A stretch of 19,314 nucleotides of DNA from NCBI GenBank assembly GCA_902461085.1, contig CABPWH010000039.1, positions 1 to 19,314 of the forward strand, written 5' to 3'. Below are positions 1-7,125 of this stretch, piece by piece. The DNA is from an uncultured Collinsella sp. (lineage in GTDB: Bacteria; Actinomycetota; Coriobacteriia; Coriobacteriales; Coriobacteriaceae). The position numbers and the translations under genes are program-made. Numbering within the stretch: position 1 is the stretch's first letter; every line of letters starts with the position of its first letter. Below the pieces are notes generated by a model. That model was not told the DNA's origin, did no database searches, and was given only the letters and a program-made list of their open reading frames with translations.

Positions 1-681
1 AACCTTCACCGTGAGCCCCGCCGGGACCGTGGCCGAGAGGCGCCAGTACAGGTCGTCGGCGGCCGTGGCGTCGGCGGCCTTCTGCCAGGCGGCGGTGCTG
101 TCCTCCAGCACGTGCTTGAACACCTTGGGCGTCGCGACCTTGGGCTTGACGGTGACGGCGCTGCCGCCCACCAGGGCCATGATCGGCGCGGTGCCGACCT
201 CTCCCTGGGCGATGGCGTCGTCGTCGGCGACGATGAGCCAGTAGCCGCAGGGCAGCTTGGCCGCCGTACCCGCGTTAAGGGCCACGGACACGGCGTCAGA
301 GCTCTGGAGGGAACGAGCGAGCTGTGCGCTCAGCGCGCTCGTAAGGTGGGAATCGGTGTTGAGCCACTCGGCAGCTTCCTGCGCGGTGGTCTGGGATTTG
401 GACATGCCGGCGCTGTGCAGCACGGGCAGCGCGGCGTCGCGCACGGCGTCGCTTGCCCAGGCGAGGTCGGTGGCGATTTTGGCGTCGCTGTCGCCGTCGA
501 CGACGTTGGCACTAAAGATCTGGTAAGCGTCGTAGCTGCTCGCCACGGTGCCGCTCACCGTGATGGAACCGGTCGAGGTCGGCGCGGCCTGCGCGGAAGC
601 GGGGAACACAACCGCGCAGGTGCCGATCAGGAGGGCGAGCAGCGCAAACAAGATCGGGAAGGAGCAAACTTTCTTATTCAC
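1..681 (-). CDS. Sortase-dependent fimbrial backbone pilin, 3' part cut by window edge
   Basis: The first 227 codons of a secreted pilin are visible; the rest lies beyond position 1. I read the start as GTG at 681. A strong Shine-Dalgarno (GGGAGGTGA) sits 5 nt upstream, and an in-frame GTG nine bases earlier would lie inside it. Residues 1-30 form a signal peptide (basic NKK, hydrophobic core, ASAQAA cleavage region). Mature residues 38-60 (GSITVSGTVASSYDAYQIFS) and 211-222 (LYWRLSATVPAG) match SpaH/EbpB-type, isopeptide-forming fimbrial proteins. The stretch TVKPKVATPKVFK (177-189) lies where the linking pilin-motif lysine is expected. The gene overlaps the upstream adhesin gene by 8 nt, so the two are probably translationally coupled. 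Sortase and the wall-sorting signal would be off the left edge. The family call is firm; the role as major shaft subunit is inferred from gene order. Confidence 0.85.
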   Translation of the reverse strand, partial: MNKKVCSFPILFALLALLIGTCAVVFPASAQAAPTSTGSITVSGTVASSYDAYQIFSANVVDGDSDAKIATDLAWASDAVRDAALPVLHSAGMSKSQTTAQEAAEWLNTDSHLTSALSAQLARSLQSSDAVSVALNAGTAAKLPCGYWLIVADDDAIAQGEVGTAPIMALVGGSAVTVKPKVATPKVFKHVLEDSTAAWQKAADATAADDLYWRLSATVPAGLTVKV

Positions 682-3600
682 GACGCTCACCTCCCTTCGC
701 ATTCGCCTTGCGACGAATGTGCATCCAGGCCGCAGCAGCGCAGAGCACCGCCGCGCCGGCAAGGTACGTCAGAGTGACGCCCGACATACCAGAAAGGGGC
801 AAAGAGGTTGAGTAGGTGTTGGTGAAGGTGGGGGTGGACTCGGGCTTGGTACTGTCAAAGTTAATGGGCTTCGGGTCGGCGATAGGATCACCGTGAGCGT
901 CCTTGATTTTGGTAAAGGTCACTATCTCGGGTTCGATTTTACCTTCTCCATTGTCCTTCATCTTGACATCAAATCGATAGACCGACTTGTCGTACGTATA
1001 GTGCGAGAACAGCGAAACCTCTGTACTCTCGCGCACGTAGTACGTGAAGTCTTTGCAAGCGCCACGACTCGGATCACCAGAATCCCCCTGCTTTAAGTCG
1101 TCAAGGTCGTACTCAATATTGGGGAAATAAAGCTTCTGGGACTTGTTGTCGCCGGCTTGAGTCGTAACCCTCTCAGCGTTCTCGAAATTCTCGTTATCCG
1201 CAAACTCGAGCGTAAACTCCTTCATCTCGCCACCCTTAACGACCTTAGTTGCCGCAGGCATCCAGGAACCAAGAGAGTTATAGGGCTCAATTTTGTTGGT
1301 AAAGGTCGGGTTATCCTTGTTACCGATAGCAACCGTAGCCGTTGTATTGTCCTCTGAGTACCCAACGGAATAGTCTCCGGAATCAGAATTAAGTGGTTTG
1401 AAGTCCTTATCCTGCTTTGCCTTTTTAGAAACGGTTACTCCTTCTACCTTGTAATAATTAATAGGAATCGACATGAGATATTTAGTGTCGGATGGATGGT
1501 CTTTAACTTTTACCACGATCTTGTAAATGGTCTCGTCGAATTTGGTATCCAATTCGTTTTCGCCGCTGATGGGTTCCTCAACTAGATAGAAAACGTATTG
1601 TCCCGAAGAATAGTCCTTGCCAGAGTCGAAGGTGATATTGCCGTTTGATTGATTAACAGTCGCCTCGCCCGCAACACTGCAATCGCCCATATCAAATGTG
1701 TCGTCATCTTTCCAAGAAGGCTCAGTGGTACCATCCTTGCGGAGCAGCTTAAACTTGTACCCGTGTCCCTCAAGCTTTTGCGACTTTTCGTCTGCATCTA
1801 CAAGTACCTTAGTGGCGATGAGCCTCATGTTCGGATAAACGCTCAGTTCACTGACTTCACCGACGGTGAGGTCGCCGTTGGTCATAATGCCGCCGCCATG
1901 GGTGTACGAGTAGTTGCCGCTGATGATGATCGTAGCCGTCAATTGCGCCTTTTCTACGGCCTCATCATTCGGATGAGCCTCTAAACCGAACATGTACTTG
2001 GCCTCGGCACCGCCGTTGGCATCGATGGTTATCTTCGTTTTATCGCAAGTGCCCTGCCAGCCAGCTGAGCCGCCACCGAGCATCTTGCCGAGCACAACTG
2101 CAACCGTCTTATTGCTGTCATTCTTGCGCACGAGGAAGAAATCCTTGTGGCCGGCTTCTTTGAAGTCTGTGGTAATGTAGTCAGAATTGCTGTCCTCGTT
2201 CTTGCCATTACCTCCAGCAGACATGTGATCACTTAAACCATAATCCGTATTGTTGTAGATTGCGGCACCATTTGAGTGCGAGACAATCGTCTCGCCCGTG
2301 GGGCAGGCAGCAACGCCGCCACCCCAGCCGCCAGCATCATTTTGAGTGATCAGCGTCTTTACGATATTGAGCTTGCCGCCCTTCTGGATAAAGACACCAC
2401 CGCCGCCCCAGTCGCCACCACGATTCGGGGTGCTACCCGTCATCGTCTTGTTGTTCGTAATGTAAATCTTGCCAGATTCGCCAGCGTTAATTGTTGCAGT
2501 CGTGCCAACATTGTCGCCACCTTCGCCGCCTGCGACACGCAGACCGCCGCCCTCGGCGTTATCGGATTCGTTACCGGCAATCGTGCCGCCAGTCATTTCA
2601 AAGCTAATGTTCTTGCCGTTGTTCTTACTGTAGAAACCAGCGTAGACGCCACCGCCAGCCTCATGGGAATAGTTAGCCGTAATCAAGCCGTCCGCTATAC
2701 TGAGTTTGCCACCATGTGTACATGCAATGCCGCCGCCACCGAGCAGGCCATTGTTGTAAAGTTTATCCCAAGTGATGCGATCGTTGACTCGGTTGTTAGT
2801 TATACAGGCAGAACCGCTAATGGTAACGTTTGCACCCTTGGTATAAACACCACCACCGTAGCCACCGTCGCCGGTGTCTTCACCATTGTTGATGGGATTT
2901 CCATACGTAGCGTTGCCAGAGATAATTCCGCCCGCAAGGTTCAGAGTGGCTGTAAAGTTAGCAAAGATGCCGCCGCCAGCAGCCGCCTTGTTTCCCGCGA
3001 CCACACCGCCTGTCATTTCGAGTTTGGGATTCGTGCCTGCTATGCACAGGCCACCGCCCCAGCCACCGCCGTTGCCGTTGGTGACGTAACCGCCCTCGAT
3101 TTTGACTGTACCCTCGGAATAAATCACATGACCGTTGTTGCGCAGATTGGCAGCCGTGGTAATCATGCCGCCCTTGAGATTGAGTATGCCGCCCGCTTCA
3201 ACGTTGACCACATACTTTACGGAACCGCTGTCCGATGCTGCATCGATAGCGCCAAAGCCCGTAACGAAATGCTTGGTCGTAGTCTCGGTGGTCCCGAGTC
3301 CATCTTGATTGGGCGTGCTCGTAGTCTCATAGTAAGTAAGGCTCTTGGGTGCACCGCCATTAGAGCTAGATCCGTTTCCCTTTTCCCACGTCATAATCGC
3401 AGACTGACCTGCCGTCGTTTCGACCTGAGACTGTTTGTCTATTGTTTTACCTGAAGTTTTACCTGAGTCCTCGATGGTGAGCGTGGCTCCCTTTTCGACC
3501 ACAAAGAAGGAGTCCAAGCCGCCGGAGCGGTTGTAGAGCATGTTTCCCGCAAGATTAATGGTGGTGTTTTTGTTGATGGCAATCTGCTGATTCGAATAGG

Positions 3601-4069
3601 CAGAATCCGTCAGTCGGAACTTGCCGCCATTGGTAAATGCCTCAGCAACATTGCCGCTTACCTCGGTATAGTCATCGGCACTGACGGTGGCGGGAGCGTT
3701 TTCATCGTTATTTTCATCATCCGCAGGCTGTGCGTCGGAAGGCTGCGTGTCACCCTCGACCTTCGTGTCGTCGGACGGCAGGCCTGCGGCAGCGGCGTCT
3801 TCGCTCGCGCCGTCCTCGGAATCGTCGCTAATCTGGTTTTTGGTATCCCCATTGTTGGTGTTGCCCACATCAGTGGGCTCACTTGAGGAATCCTCCGTCA
3901 CAGTCTTCTCGGTAGAAACCGTCTGGGCATCGTTGGCAATGGCCTGCGAGATCGGAGGCATGACGAGCGACAGCACCAAGCTCAAAACGGAGGCTCCGCA
4001 CAAAACGCCTGCTAGCACACGATGCATCGCTTTATTGCTCTGCTTAGATTTGTCTGAATTTGCTTTCAT
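674..4069 (-). CDS. LPXTG-like wall-anchored beta-helix adhesin / pilus tip protein with two isopeptide pilin domains
   Basis: A 1131-residue surface protein. Residues 1-46 are a long signal peptide. Residues 48-130 are an acidic, low-complexity stalk rich in D, E, S and T. About 270-735 holds many glycine-rich repeats of the GGxIxGN / AGGGVYAGF type, typical of right-handed parallel beta-helices in adhesins. Two C-terminal FctA/Spy0128-like domains follow. The first has Lys754, Glu831 or 832 and Asn925; the second has Lys942, Glu1014 and Asn1084. Each set is placed to form an intramolecular Lys-Asn isopeptide bond, and both domains end in FTN(K/T). The sorting signal is LPLSG (1090-1094), a serine variant of LPXTG, followed by a hydrophobic helix and a basic tail (RRKANAKGGERR). 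ATG at 4069 has GGGGAGGAGA upstream. Being promoter-proximal to the backbone pilin suggests a tip or accessory pilin; the ligand is unknown. Confidence 0.85.
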   Translation of the reverse strand: MKANSDKSKQSNKAMHRVLAGVLCGASVLSLVLSLVMPPISQAIANDAQTVSTEKTVTEDSSSEPTDVGNTNNGDTKNQISDDSEDGASEDAAAAGLPSDDTKVEGDTQPSDAQPADDENNDENAPATVSADDYTEVSGNVAEAFTNGGKFRLTDSAYSNQQIAINKNTTINLAGNMLYNRSGGLDSFFVVEKGATLTIEDSGKTSGKTIDKQSQVETTAGQSAIMTWEKGNGSSSNGGAPKSLTYYETTSTPNQDGLGTTETTTKHFVTGFGAIDAASDSGSVKYVVNVEAGGILNLKGGMITTAANLRNNGHVIYSEGTVKIEGGYVTNGNGGGWGGGLCIAGTNPKLEMTGGVVAGNKAAAGGGIFANFTATLNLAGGIISGNATYGNPINNGEDTGDGGYGGGVYTKGANVTISGSACITNNRVNDRITWDKLYNNGLLGGGGIACTHGGKLSIADGLITANYSHEAGGGVYAGFYSKNNGKNISFEMTGGTIAGNESDNAEGGGLRVAGGEGGDNVGTTATINAGESGKIYITNNKTMTGSTPNRGGDWGGGGVFIQKGGKLNIVKTLITQNDAGGWGGGVAACPTGETIVSHSNGAAIYNNTDYGLSDHMSAGGNGKNEDSNSDYITTDFKEAGHKDFFLVRKNDSNKTVAVVLGKMLGGGSAGWQGTCDKTKITIDANGGAEAKYMFGLEAHPNDEAVEKAQLTATIIISGNYSYTHGGGIMTNGDLTVGEVSELSVYPNMRLIATKVLVDADEKSQKLEGHGYKFKLLRKDGTTEPSWKDDDTFDMGDCSVAGEATVNQSNGNITFDSGKDYSSGQYVFYLVEEPISGENELDTKFDETIYKIVVKVKDHPSDTKYLMSIPINYYKVEGVTVSKKAKQDKDFKPLNSDSGDYSVGYSEDNTTATVAIGNKDNPTFTNKIEPYNSLGSWMPAATKVVKGGEMKEFTLEFADNENFENAERVTTQAGDNKSQKLYFPNIEYDLDDLKQGDSGDPSRGACKDFTYYVRESTEVSLFSHYTYDKSVYRFDVKMKDNGEGKIEPEIVTFTKIKDAHGDPIADPKPINFDSTKPESTPTFTNTYSTSLPLSGMSGVTLTYLAGAAVLCAAAAWMHIRRKANAKGGERRE
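687..695 (-). promoter_or_regulatory. Ribosome binding site of the backbone pilin, inside the upstream gene
   Basis: GGGAGGTGA on the minus strand is close to a full complement of the 16S anti-Shine-Dalgarno. It lies inside the last codons (GGERR) of the adhesin gene, 5 nt before the GTG at 681. The adhesin stop codon TAA falls within GTGAATAA, giving an 8-nt overlap that favours re-initiation. Confidence 0.8.
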
Positions 4070-4123
4070 CGATGTCTCCTCCCCAAGAGACCGCGATCTT
4101 GCTCTTTCACTATCAAACGTATC

Positions 4124-4144
4124 TGCGCAATCTGAAATTGCGCA
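4124..4144. repeat. Perfect 8-bp hairpin in the leader of the pilus operon
   Basis: TGCGCAAT, a 5-nt loop, then ATTGCGCA. It lies between the adhesin start and the candidate promoter, so it would be in the 5' leader of the pilus mRNA or could act as a DNA operator. There is no T-run after it, so it is not an obvious terminator. Confidence 0.6.
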
Positions 4145-4158
4145 CGTTTAGTGTACAT

Positions 4159-4188
4159 ATTGTAACGATTGTTTAGACATCTGAGCAA
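4159..4188 (-). promoter_or_regulatory. Candidate promoter of the pilus operon
   Basis: On the minus strand, TACAAT (4159-4164, five of six matches to the -10 consensus) is preceded by an 18-nt spacer and TTGCTC (4183-4188, three of six matches to the -35). The -35 element overlaps one arm of a 10-bp inverted repeat, which would let a regulator control access. The leader would be about 80 nt. The weak -35 keeps this tentative. Confidence 0.4.
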
Positions 4189-4241
4189 CAATACCGACAT
4201 TTTTGTAGCGGATTCTCAATTCTCTTGACATTTGCTCAGAT
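4179..4241. repeat. Spaced 10-bp inverted repeat ATCTGAGCAA / TTGCTCAGAT
   Basis: ATCTGAGCAA at 4179-4188 and its exact reverse complement at 4232-4241, separated by 43 nt. The core TTTGCTCA recurs in the palindrome at 4335-4350. The pattern fits paired operator half-sites for a pilus regulator; that role is inferred. Confidence 0.5.
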
Positions 4242-4334
4242 TTACCTTCGTTTATTCGCTATCTATTTTTTGTTTCTACTGGTAATTTAGTTGCCCATCA
4301 TTTTTTAATGGCATTAGATTTATTTGCACAAATT

Positions 4335-4350
4335 TTTGCTCAAGAGCAAA
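4335..4350. repeat. Palindrome TTTGCTCAAGAGCAAA
   Basis: A 16-nt palindrome with 7-bp arms around AA. It carries the same TTTGCTCA core as the inverted repeat at 4179-4241. It lies about 265 nt upstream of the adhesin start. Confidence 0.55.
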
Positions 4351-4356
4351 CATCCC

Positions 4357-4383
4357 GCTCACGGTCGAAAATCGACCGTGAGC
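4357..4383. terminator. Perfect 12-bp GC-rich hairpin, possible terminator
   Basis: GCTCACGGTCGA, loop AAA, TCGACCGTGAGC. It is the strongest hairpin between the HAD gene and the pilus operon and lies about 190 nt downstream of the HAD stop codon. Neither side has a clean T-run, so intrinsic termination is uncertain. A regulatory palindrome is the alternative. Confidence 0.4.
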
Positions 4384-4527
4384 AGTAGGTCATTAACCGG
4401 AAGGAATATCCTACCAAACTGATGAGAATATCTTTAACCCATCGGTGGTTAGAAGCGTAATGTTCAGACAACCATATTTGTATTTGCGCGCAGATTGTAG
4501 GCATCAACTCGCCCAAATCGCCTGAGG

Positions 4528-4560
4528 CCACCGCAAAGGTGCCTGTCCCCATTATGGCGG
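4528..4560. repeat. Family B inverted repeat, decayed copy
   Basis: It keeps the 12-9-12 layout of the perfect copies at 5490-5522 and 7076-7108. The left arm CCACCGCAAAGG differs from the perfect arm at one base. The loop TGCCTGTCC differs at one base. The right arm CCATTATGGCGG has drifted, so only part of the stem pairs. It lies 13 nt past the HAD stop codon. Confidence 0.6.
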
Positions 4561-4573
4561 TTCTCCCCCAGCG

Positions 4574-5395
4574 CTACAGCAGATGTTCCTCGATAAAGAT
4601 CGCGATGCCGTCTTTGTCGTTGCTGGCGGTTACAAAGTCGGCGGCGGCACGGGTGGCGTCGCTGCCGTTTGCCATAGCCACGCCCACGCCAGCGTCGGCC
4701 ACCATGCAGGTGTCGTTATCGGCATCGCCAAACACACAGATGTTCTCGAGCTCCATGCCGTTGAGCTCCGCCACGCGCACAAGGCCGCGCGTCTTGGACA
4801 CGCGCGGATCCATGAACTCGTAGAGCCGCTGCGTGGTTTGCAGAGCCGCTGCCTTAACAGTGTCATCGGCAAACGTCGACGCCCGCTCGATCACCTGCGG
4901 CATTACCTCGGGCGCCATGGTAAACATCACCTTGAGCTGCGGCTCGCGCAAAAACTCGGCAAAATCGACCACCTGGTAGGGCACGCCGTCGACGCGCGAC
5001 AGGTGCTCGACGCACGCGTTGCTCTCGGGCACGTAGAACACGCCGTCTCGGGGGCAGACGGGTGTTGCTGGAAGGTCCGCCATGTGCTTGCAGATGCGCG
5101 CGATGGTCTCGCCCGGCAGCGGATAGCTCAGCTCGTTGATGTCGTGCGCGCGATCGATGACTTCGGCGCCGCCGCAGCCCACCAGCACGTCTACCAGGCC
5201 TTCGATGCCCCAGAGCTTGTACATGGCCTCGGTCGCGTGGGCGTCGCGCCCGGTGCACAGGCCAAAGAGCACGCCGCGCTCGCGCAGGGCGCGAATCGCC
5301 GCCACGGTGCGCGGGGACACCGTGTGCTGGCTCGTGAGCAGCGTGCCGTCGATATCGCAGAACACGGCTTTGATGTGGCTGAAGGTGGTGTCCAT
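4574..5395 (-). CDS. Cof-type HAD-superfamily phosphatase
   Basis: A 273-residue cytosolic hydrolase of the Cof/YbjI-like HAD subfamily IIB, which removes phosphate from small phosphorylated metabolites such as sugar phosphates or flavin precursors. All four HAD motifs are visible: DIDGT with nucleophile Asp14 and Asp16, the threonine of CTGR (Thr48), Lys201 before the last helix-strand unit, and GDADND (223-228) for magnesium. The region between about 85 and 195 is the C2-type cap that sets substrate choice. ATG at 5395 is preceded by AGAAAGG. The length is normal for the family. Substrate cannot be told from the sequence. It follows the MFS gene on the same strand, but 223 nt with two repeat elements lies between them, so it probably has its own promoter. 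Confidence 0.9.
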   Translation of the reverse strand: MDTTFSHIKAVFCDIDGTLLTSQHTVSPRTVAAIRALRERGVLFGLCTGRDAHATEAMYKLWGIEGLVDVLVGCGGAEVIDRAHDINELSYPLPGETIARICKHMADLPATPVCPRDGVFYVPESNACVEHLSRVDGVPYQVVDFAEFLREPQLKVMFTMAPEVMPQVIERASTFADDTVKAAALQTTQRLYEFMDPRVSKTRGLVRVAELNGMELENICVFGDADNDTCMVADAGVGVAMANGSDATRAAADFVTASNDKDGIAIFIEEHLL

Positions 5396-5479
5396 GGGGG
5401 CCTTTCTGGGTTGTGCGGCGGTGTGGGGTATATTCGCAAACGGCGTACATGGTATACCAAGGCACAGGCGCGGCCCCTC

Positions 5480-5522
5480 AAAGCAAAAACCACCACAAAG
5501 GGGCCAGGCACCTTTGTGGTGG
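5480..5522. repeat. Family B inverted repeat with AAAGCAAAAA flank (copy B1)
   Basis: A perfect 12-bp stem, CCACCACAAAGG (5490-5501) and CCTTTGTGGTGG (5511-5522), around the 9-nt loop GGCCAGGCA. The 10 nt before the stem, AAAGCAAAAA, are identical to those of the copy at 7066-7108. The loop is the exact reverse complement of the loop in that copy. It lies 95 nt upstream of the HAD start codon. Confidence 0.85.
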
Positions 5523-5554
5523 CCGGACCCGCAGGATGGCCTGGCTCGGGACGC

Positions 5555-5619
5555 AAACCATCACAACATTCGACGCTATTCGGCAAAATCGCGATTTTCA
5601 TCGAATGTTGTGATGGTTT
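5555..5619. repeat. Family A 65-nt palindromic repeat (copy A1, inverted centre)
   Basis: Perfect 19-bp arms, AAACCATCACAACATTCGA (5555-5573) and its reverse complement (5601-5619), around 27 nt. The centre includes the palindrome AAAATCGCGATTTT (5585-5598). It resembles the centres of the other two copies only when reverse-complemented. The arm shares its last base with the TAA of the MFS gene, so it is the first structure in that mRNA's 3' end. Confidence 0.9.
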
Positions 5620-6899
5620 TACTGCCTTGCGGCACGATCAAAATGCCAGTGGCCAAACAGCAGCAACGCCACGGGAACCGCCGTCACGACCATACCCGCC
5701 CCTACGAGCGTCTGCTGCACACCAAATGTCGCCGCCAGCCAAGGGGCAATCGCCAGCGGGGCCACGCCGGCGAACATGTTGCCAAAGCCCATGACCGAGT
5801 TGACGCGACCGAGCTGCTCGAGCGGAGCCGTCGTTTGCACGATCGTGTTGTGGAGCGGGTTGACGACGCCCCAGGCCACGCCCAGGACAATCTGGCCGAT
5901 AAGGGCCACGCCCACGTACGATGTCCCCACATAAATCAGACTTCCCACGCCCACGGACATGAGTGCCACGAGCAGCGTTTTGAGGCTGACGAAGCGCGGC
6001 GGCAAGCGGAGCGCGAGCACGGCACCCAGCACCGCGCCCACGCCCGAGGCCGACGAGAGCCAGCCCATCCACTCAACGCCGACATGTAGGACATCGCGAT
6101 AGAAAAACGACTCGAGCGGATCGAAGGCTCCGTAGCCAAAGTTCGAAAGAAAAATGATGCAGAAAAGTAGCGCGAGGACGCTGTTGGTGAAGACTGTCTT
6201 GATGCTGGCTGCGAAGGTGGCGCGGGCGGACGTGCTGGGGTTGGAGCTTTGTCCCGCACGCTCCCCTTCCTCTGCCGAATCGGCATCCGCATACCCAGCG
6301 ACATGGCTGGTCTGCGGCCTAAAGCCCCAACCTACGACGAACGCCAACACGGTAAAGAGCATCATGAGCACGAACACCGCGCGTGACGATGTAGCCGCCG
6401 CGACAAAGCCGCCCAGTGTGGGGCCGACGATAATGCTCACGTTGGAGAACATGGTTATGGCGGAGTTGATGTCTTTGAGCTCGACGGGATCGTCGGTGAG
6501 GTAGGCTGGATAGGATGTGGCGATGGGCTGGGCGAACCCCATCACGAAGCCCAGGAGCACCGCGCCGGCAAGGACTGTTCCGGTCGCGCTGCCAAAAACG
6601 AGGATCGCCGCGCCGGTTGCCAGCGTGCCCACGATGCTTAGCAAGAAATGACGGCGCGGACCCCAGGCGTCGAGCGCCGCGCCACCCGCAAAGGATCCCA
6701 AGATCACGAATACGTTCATAAAGAGGACAGCCAGCGATGTCGCCACGACCGAGGCATCGTCTGCATAGGTGAGCGTTCCGATGACGCCGATAAAGTAGCT
6801 GGTCTGAAAACCGGTGTAGATGAGAAAGCGCATCGCCACCAGGCGCTTGGCCTGCACGGACAGCGATGACTGAGGCTTTGAGAAAAGAGAGACGAGCAT
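5619..6899 (-). CDS. MFS transporter, 12-TM-type permease
   Basis: A 426-residue inner-membrane permease of the major facilitator superfamily. About twelve hydrophobic segments are split by a central charged loop (near residues 195-225, rich in E, D and S). The motif A region after the second helix reads GGAALDAWGPRRHF (about 72-85). The overall look is of the enterobactin-exporter/drug-efflux-like branch, but the substrate cannot be assigned. I start it at ATG 6899 because AAGGAG lies 5 nt upstream. A start 13 codons earlier has no good ribosome site and would put that AAGGAG inside the gene. The leader can fold into a nested stem that ends right at the Shine-Dalgarno. No linked regulator is present. 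Confidence 0.85.
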   Translation of the reverse strand: MLVSLFSKPQSSLSVQAKRLVAMRFLIYTGFQTSYFIGVIGTLTYADDASVVATSLAVLFMNVFVILGSFAGGAALDAWGPRRHFLLSIVGTLATGAAILVFGSATGTVLAGAVLLGFVMGFAQPIATSYPAYLTDDPVELKDINSAITMFSNVSIIVGPTLGGFVAAATSSRAVFVLMMLFTVLAFVVGWGFRPQTSHVAGYADADSAEEGERAGQSSNPSTSARATFAASIKTVFTNSVLALLFCIIFLSNFGYGAFDPLESFFYRDVLHVGVEWMGWLSSASGVGAVLGAVLALRLPPRFVSLKTLLVALMSVGVGSLIYVGTSYVGVALIGQIVLGVAWGVVNPLHNTIVQTTAPLEQLGRVNSVMGFGNMFAGVAPLAIAPWLAATFGVQQTLVGAGMVVTAVPVALLLFGHWHFDRAARQ

Positions 6900-6904
6900 G
6901 GAGA

Positions 6905-6910
6905 CTCCTT
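6905..6910 (-). promoter_or_regulatory. Ribosome binding site fixing the MFS start
   Basis: AAGGAG on the minus strand, 5 nt before ATG at 6899. It decides the start over the upstream in-frame ATG at 6938. Confidence 0.75.
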
Positions 6911-6976
6911 GTTTCATACGAATGCGGACGGCGGGCATTCGCCACCGTCTGTCGAATCAATCTATCCGCATGAAAC
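6911..6976 (-). promoter_or_regulatory. Nested stem-loop in the MFS leader abutting the ribosome site
   Basis: In the transcript, GTTTCATGCGG (6976-6966) can pair with CCGCA and ATGAAAC (6927-6911) across a short bulge. This encloses a smaller imperfect hairpin, GACGGTGGC / GCCCGCCGTC (6949-6927). The outer stem ends one base from AAGGAG. The inner and outer stems share base 6927, so they may compete. Function as a translational switch is inference. Confidence 0.4.
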
Positions 6977-7030
6977 ATTAAGGACGCATCAAGAGCCCCT
7001 TCTCTCCGTTTTTCGCCCGTCATGAACTAC

Positions 7031-7067
7031 TTGGTAGATTGTAAGGCATGCCCTACACATCTACCAA
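7031..7067. repeat. Spaced 9-bp inverted repeat upstream of MFS
   Basis: TTGGTAGAT and its exact reverse complement ATCTACCAA, 19 nt apart. It abuts the AAAGC flank of family B copy B2. It could be an operator for the MFS gene or part of a longer repeat unit. Confidence 0.4.
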
Positions 7068-7108
7068 AGCAAAAACCACCACAAAGGTGCCTGGCCCCTT
7101 TGTGGTGG
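7066..7108. repeat. Family B inverted repeat with AAAGCAAAAA flank (copy B2)
   Basis: A perfect 12-bp stem, CCACCACAAAGG (7076-7087) and CCTTTGTGGTGG (7097-7108), around the loop TGCCTGGCC. Flank and left arm (7066-7087) are identical over 22 nt to copy B1, while the loop is inverted. Confidence 0.85.
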
Positions 7109-7125
7109 AAGTGACGTTTGCCCAG

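Larger units (their letters stand above)
4070..4573. other. 504-nt AT-rich intergenic region upstream of the pilus operon
   Basis: I see no convincing gene here. The AT-rich half next to the adhesin (about 4070-4350) carries the candidate promoter, the leader hairpin and the TTTGCTCA motifs. The half next to the HAD gene carries the 12-bp hairpin and a decayed family B repeat. A 70-codon open frame on the minus strand (4340-4552) starts inside that repeat and has no recognisable domain, so I do not call it. Confidence 0.6.

Noticed and set aside
2276..3454. Long plus-strand open frame of 392 codons opposite the adhesin gene
   Set aside because: It is the antisense image of the repetitive beta-helix coding region, with no domain and no ribosome site.
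4225..4252. TTGACA on the plus strand as a promoter
   Set aside because: No acceptable -10 at 16-19 nt and no plus-strand gene downstream.
4340..4552. 70-codon open frame on the minus strand between HAD and the pilus genes
   Set aside because: It begins inside a decayed repeat, has no ribosome site or recognisable motif, and spans the 12-bp hairpin.
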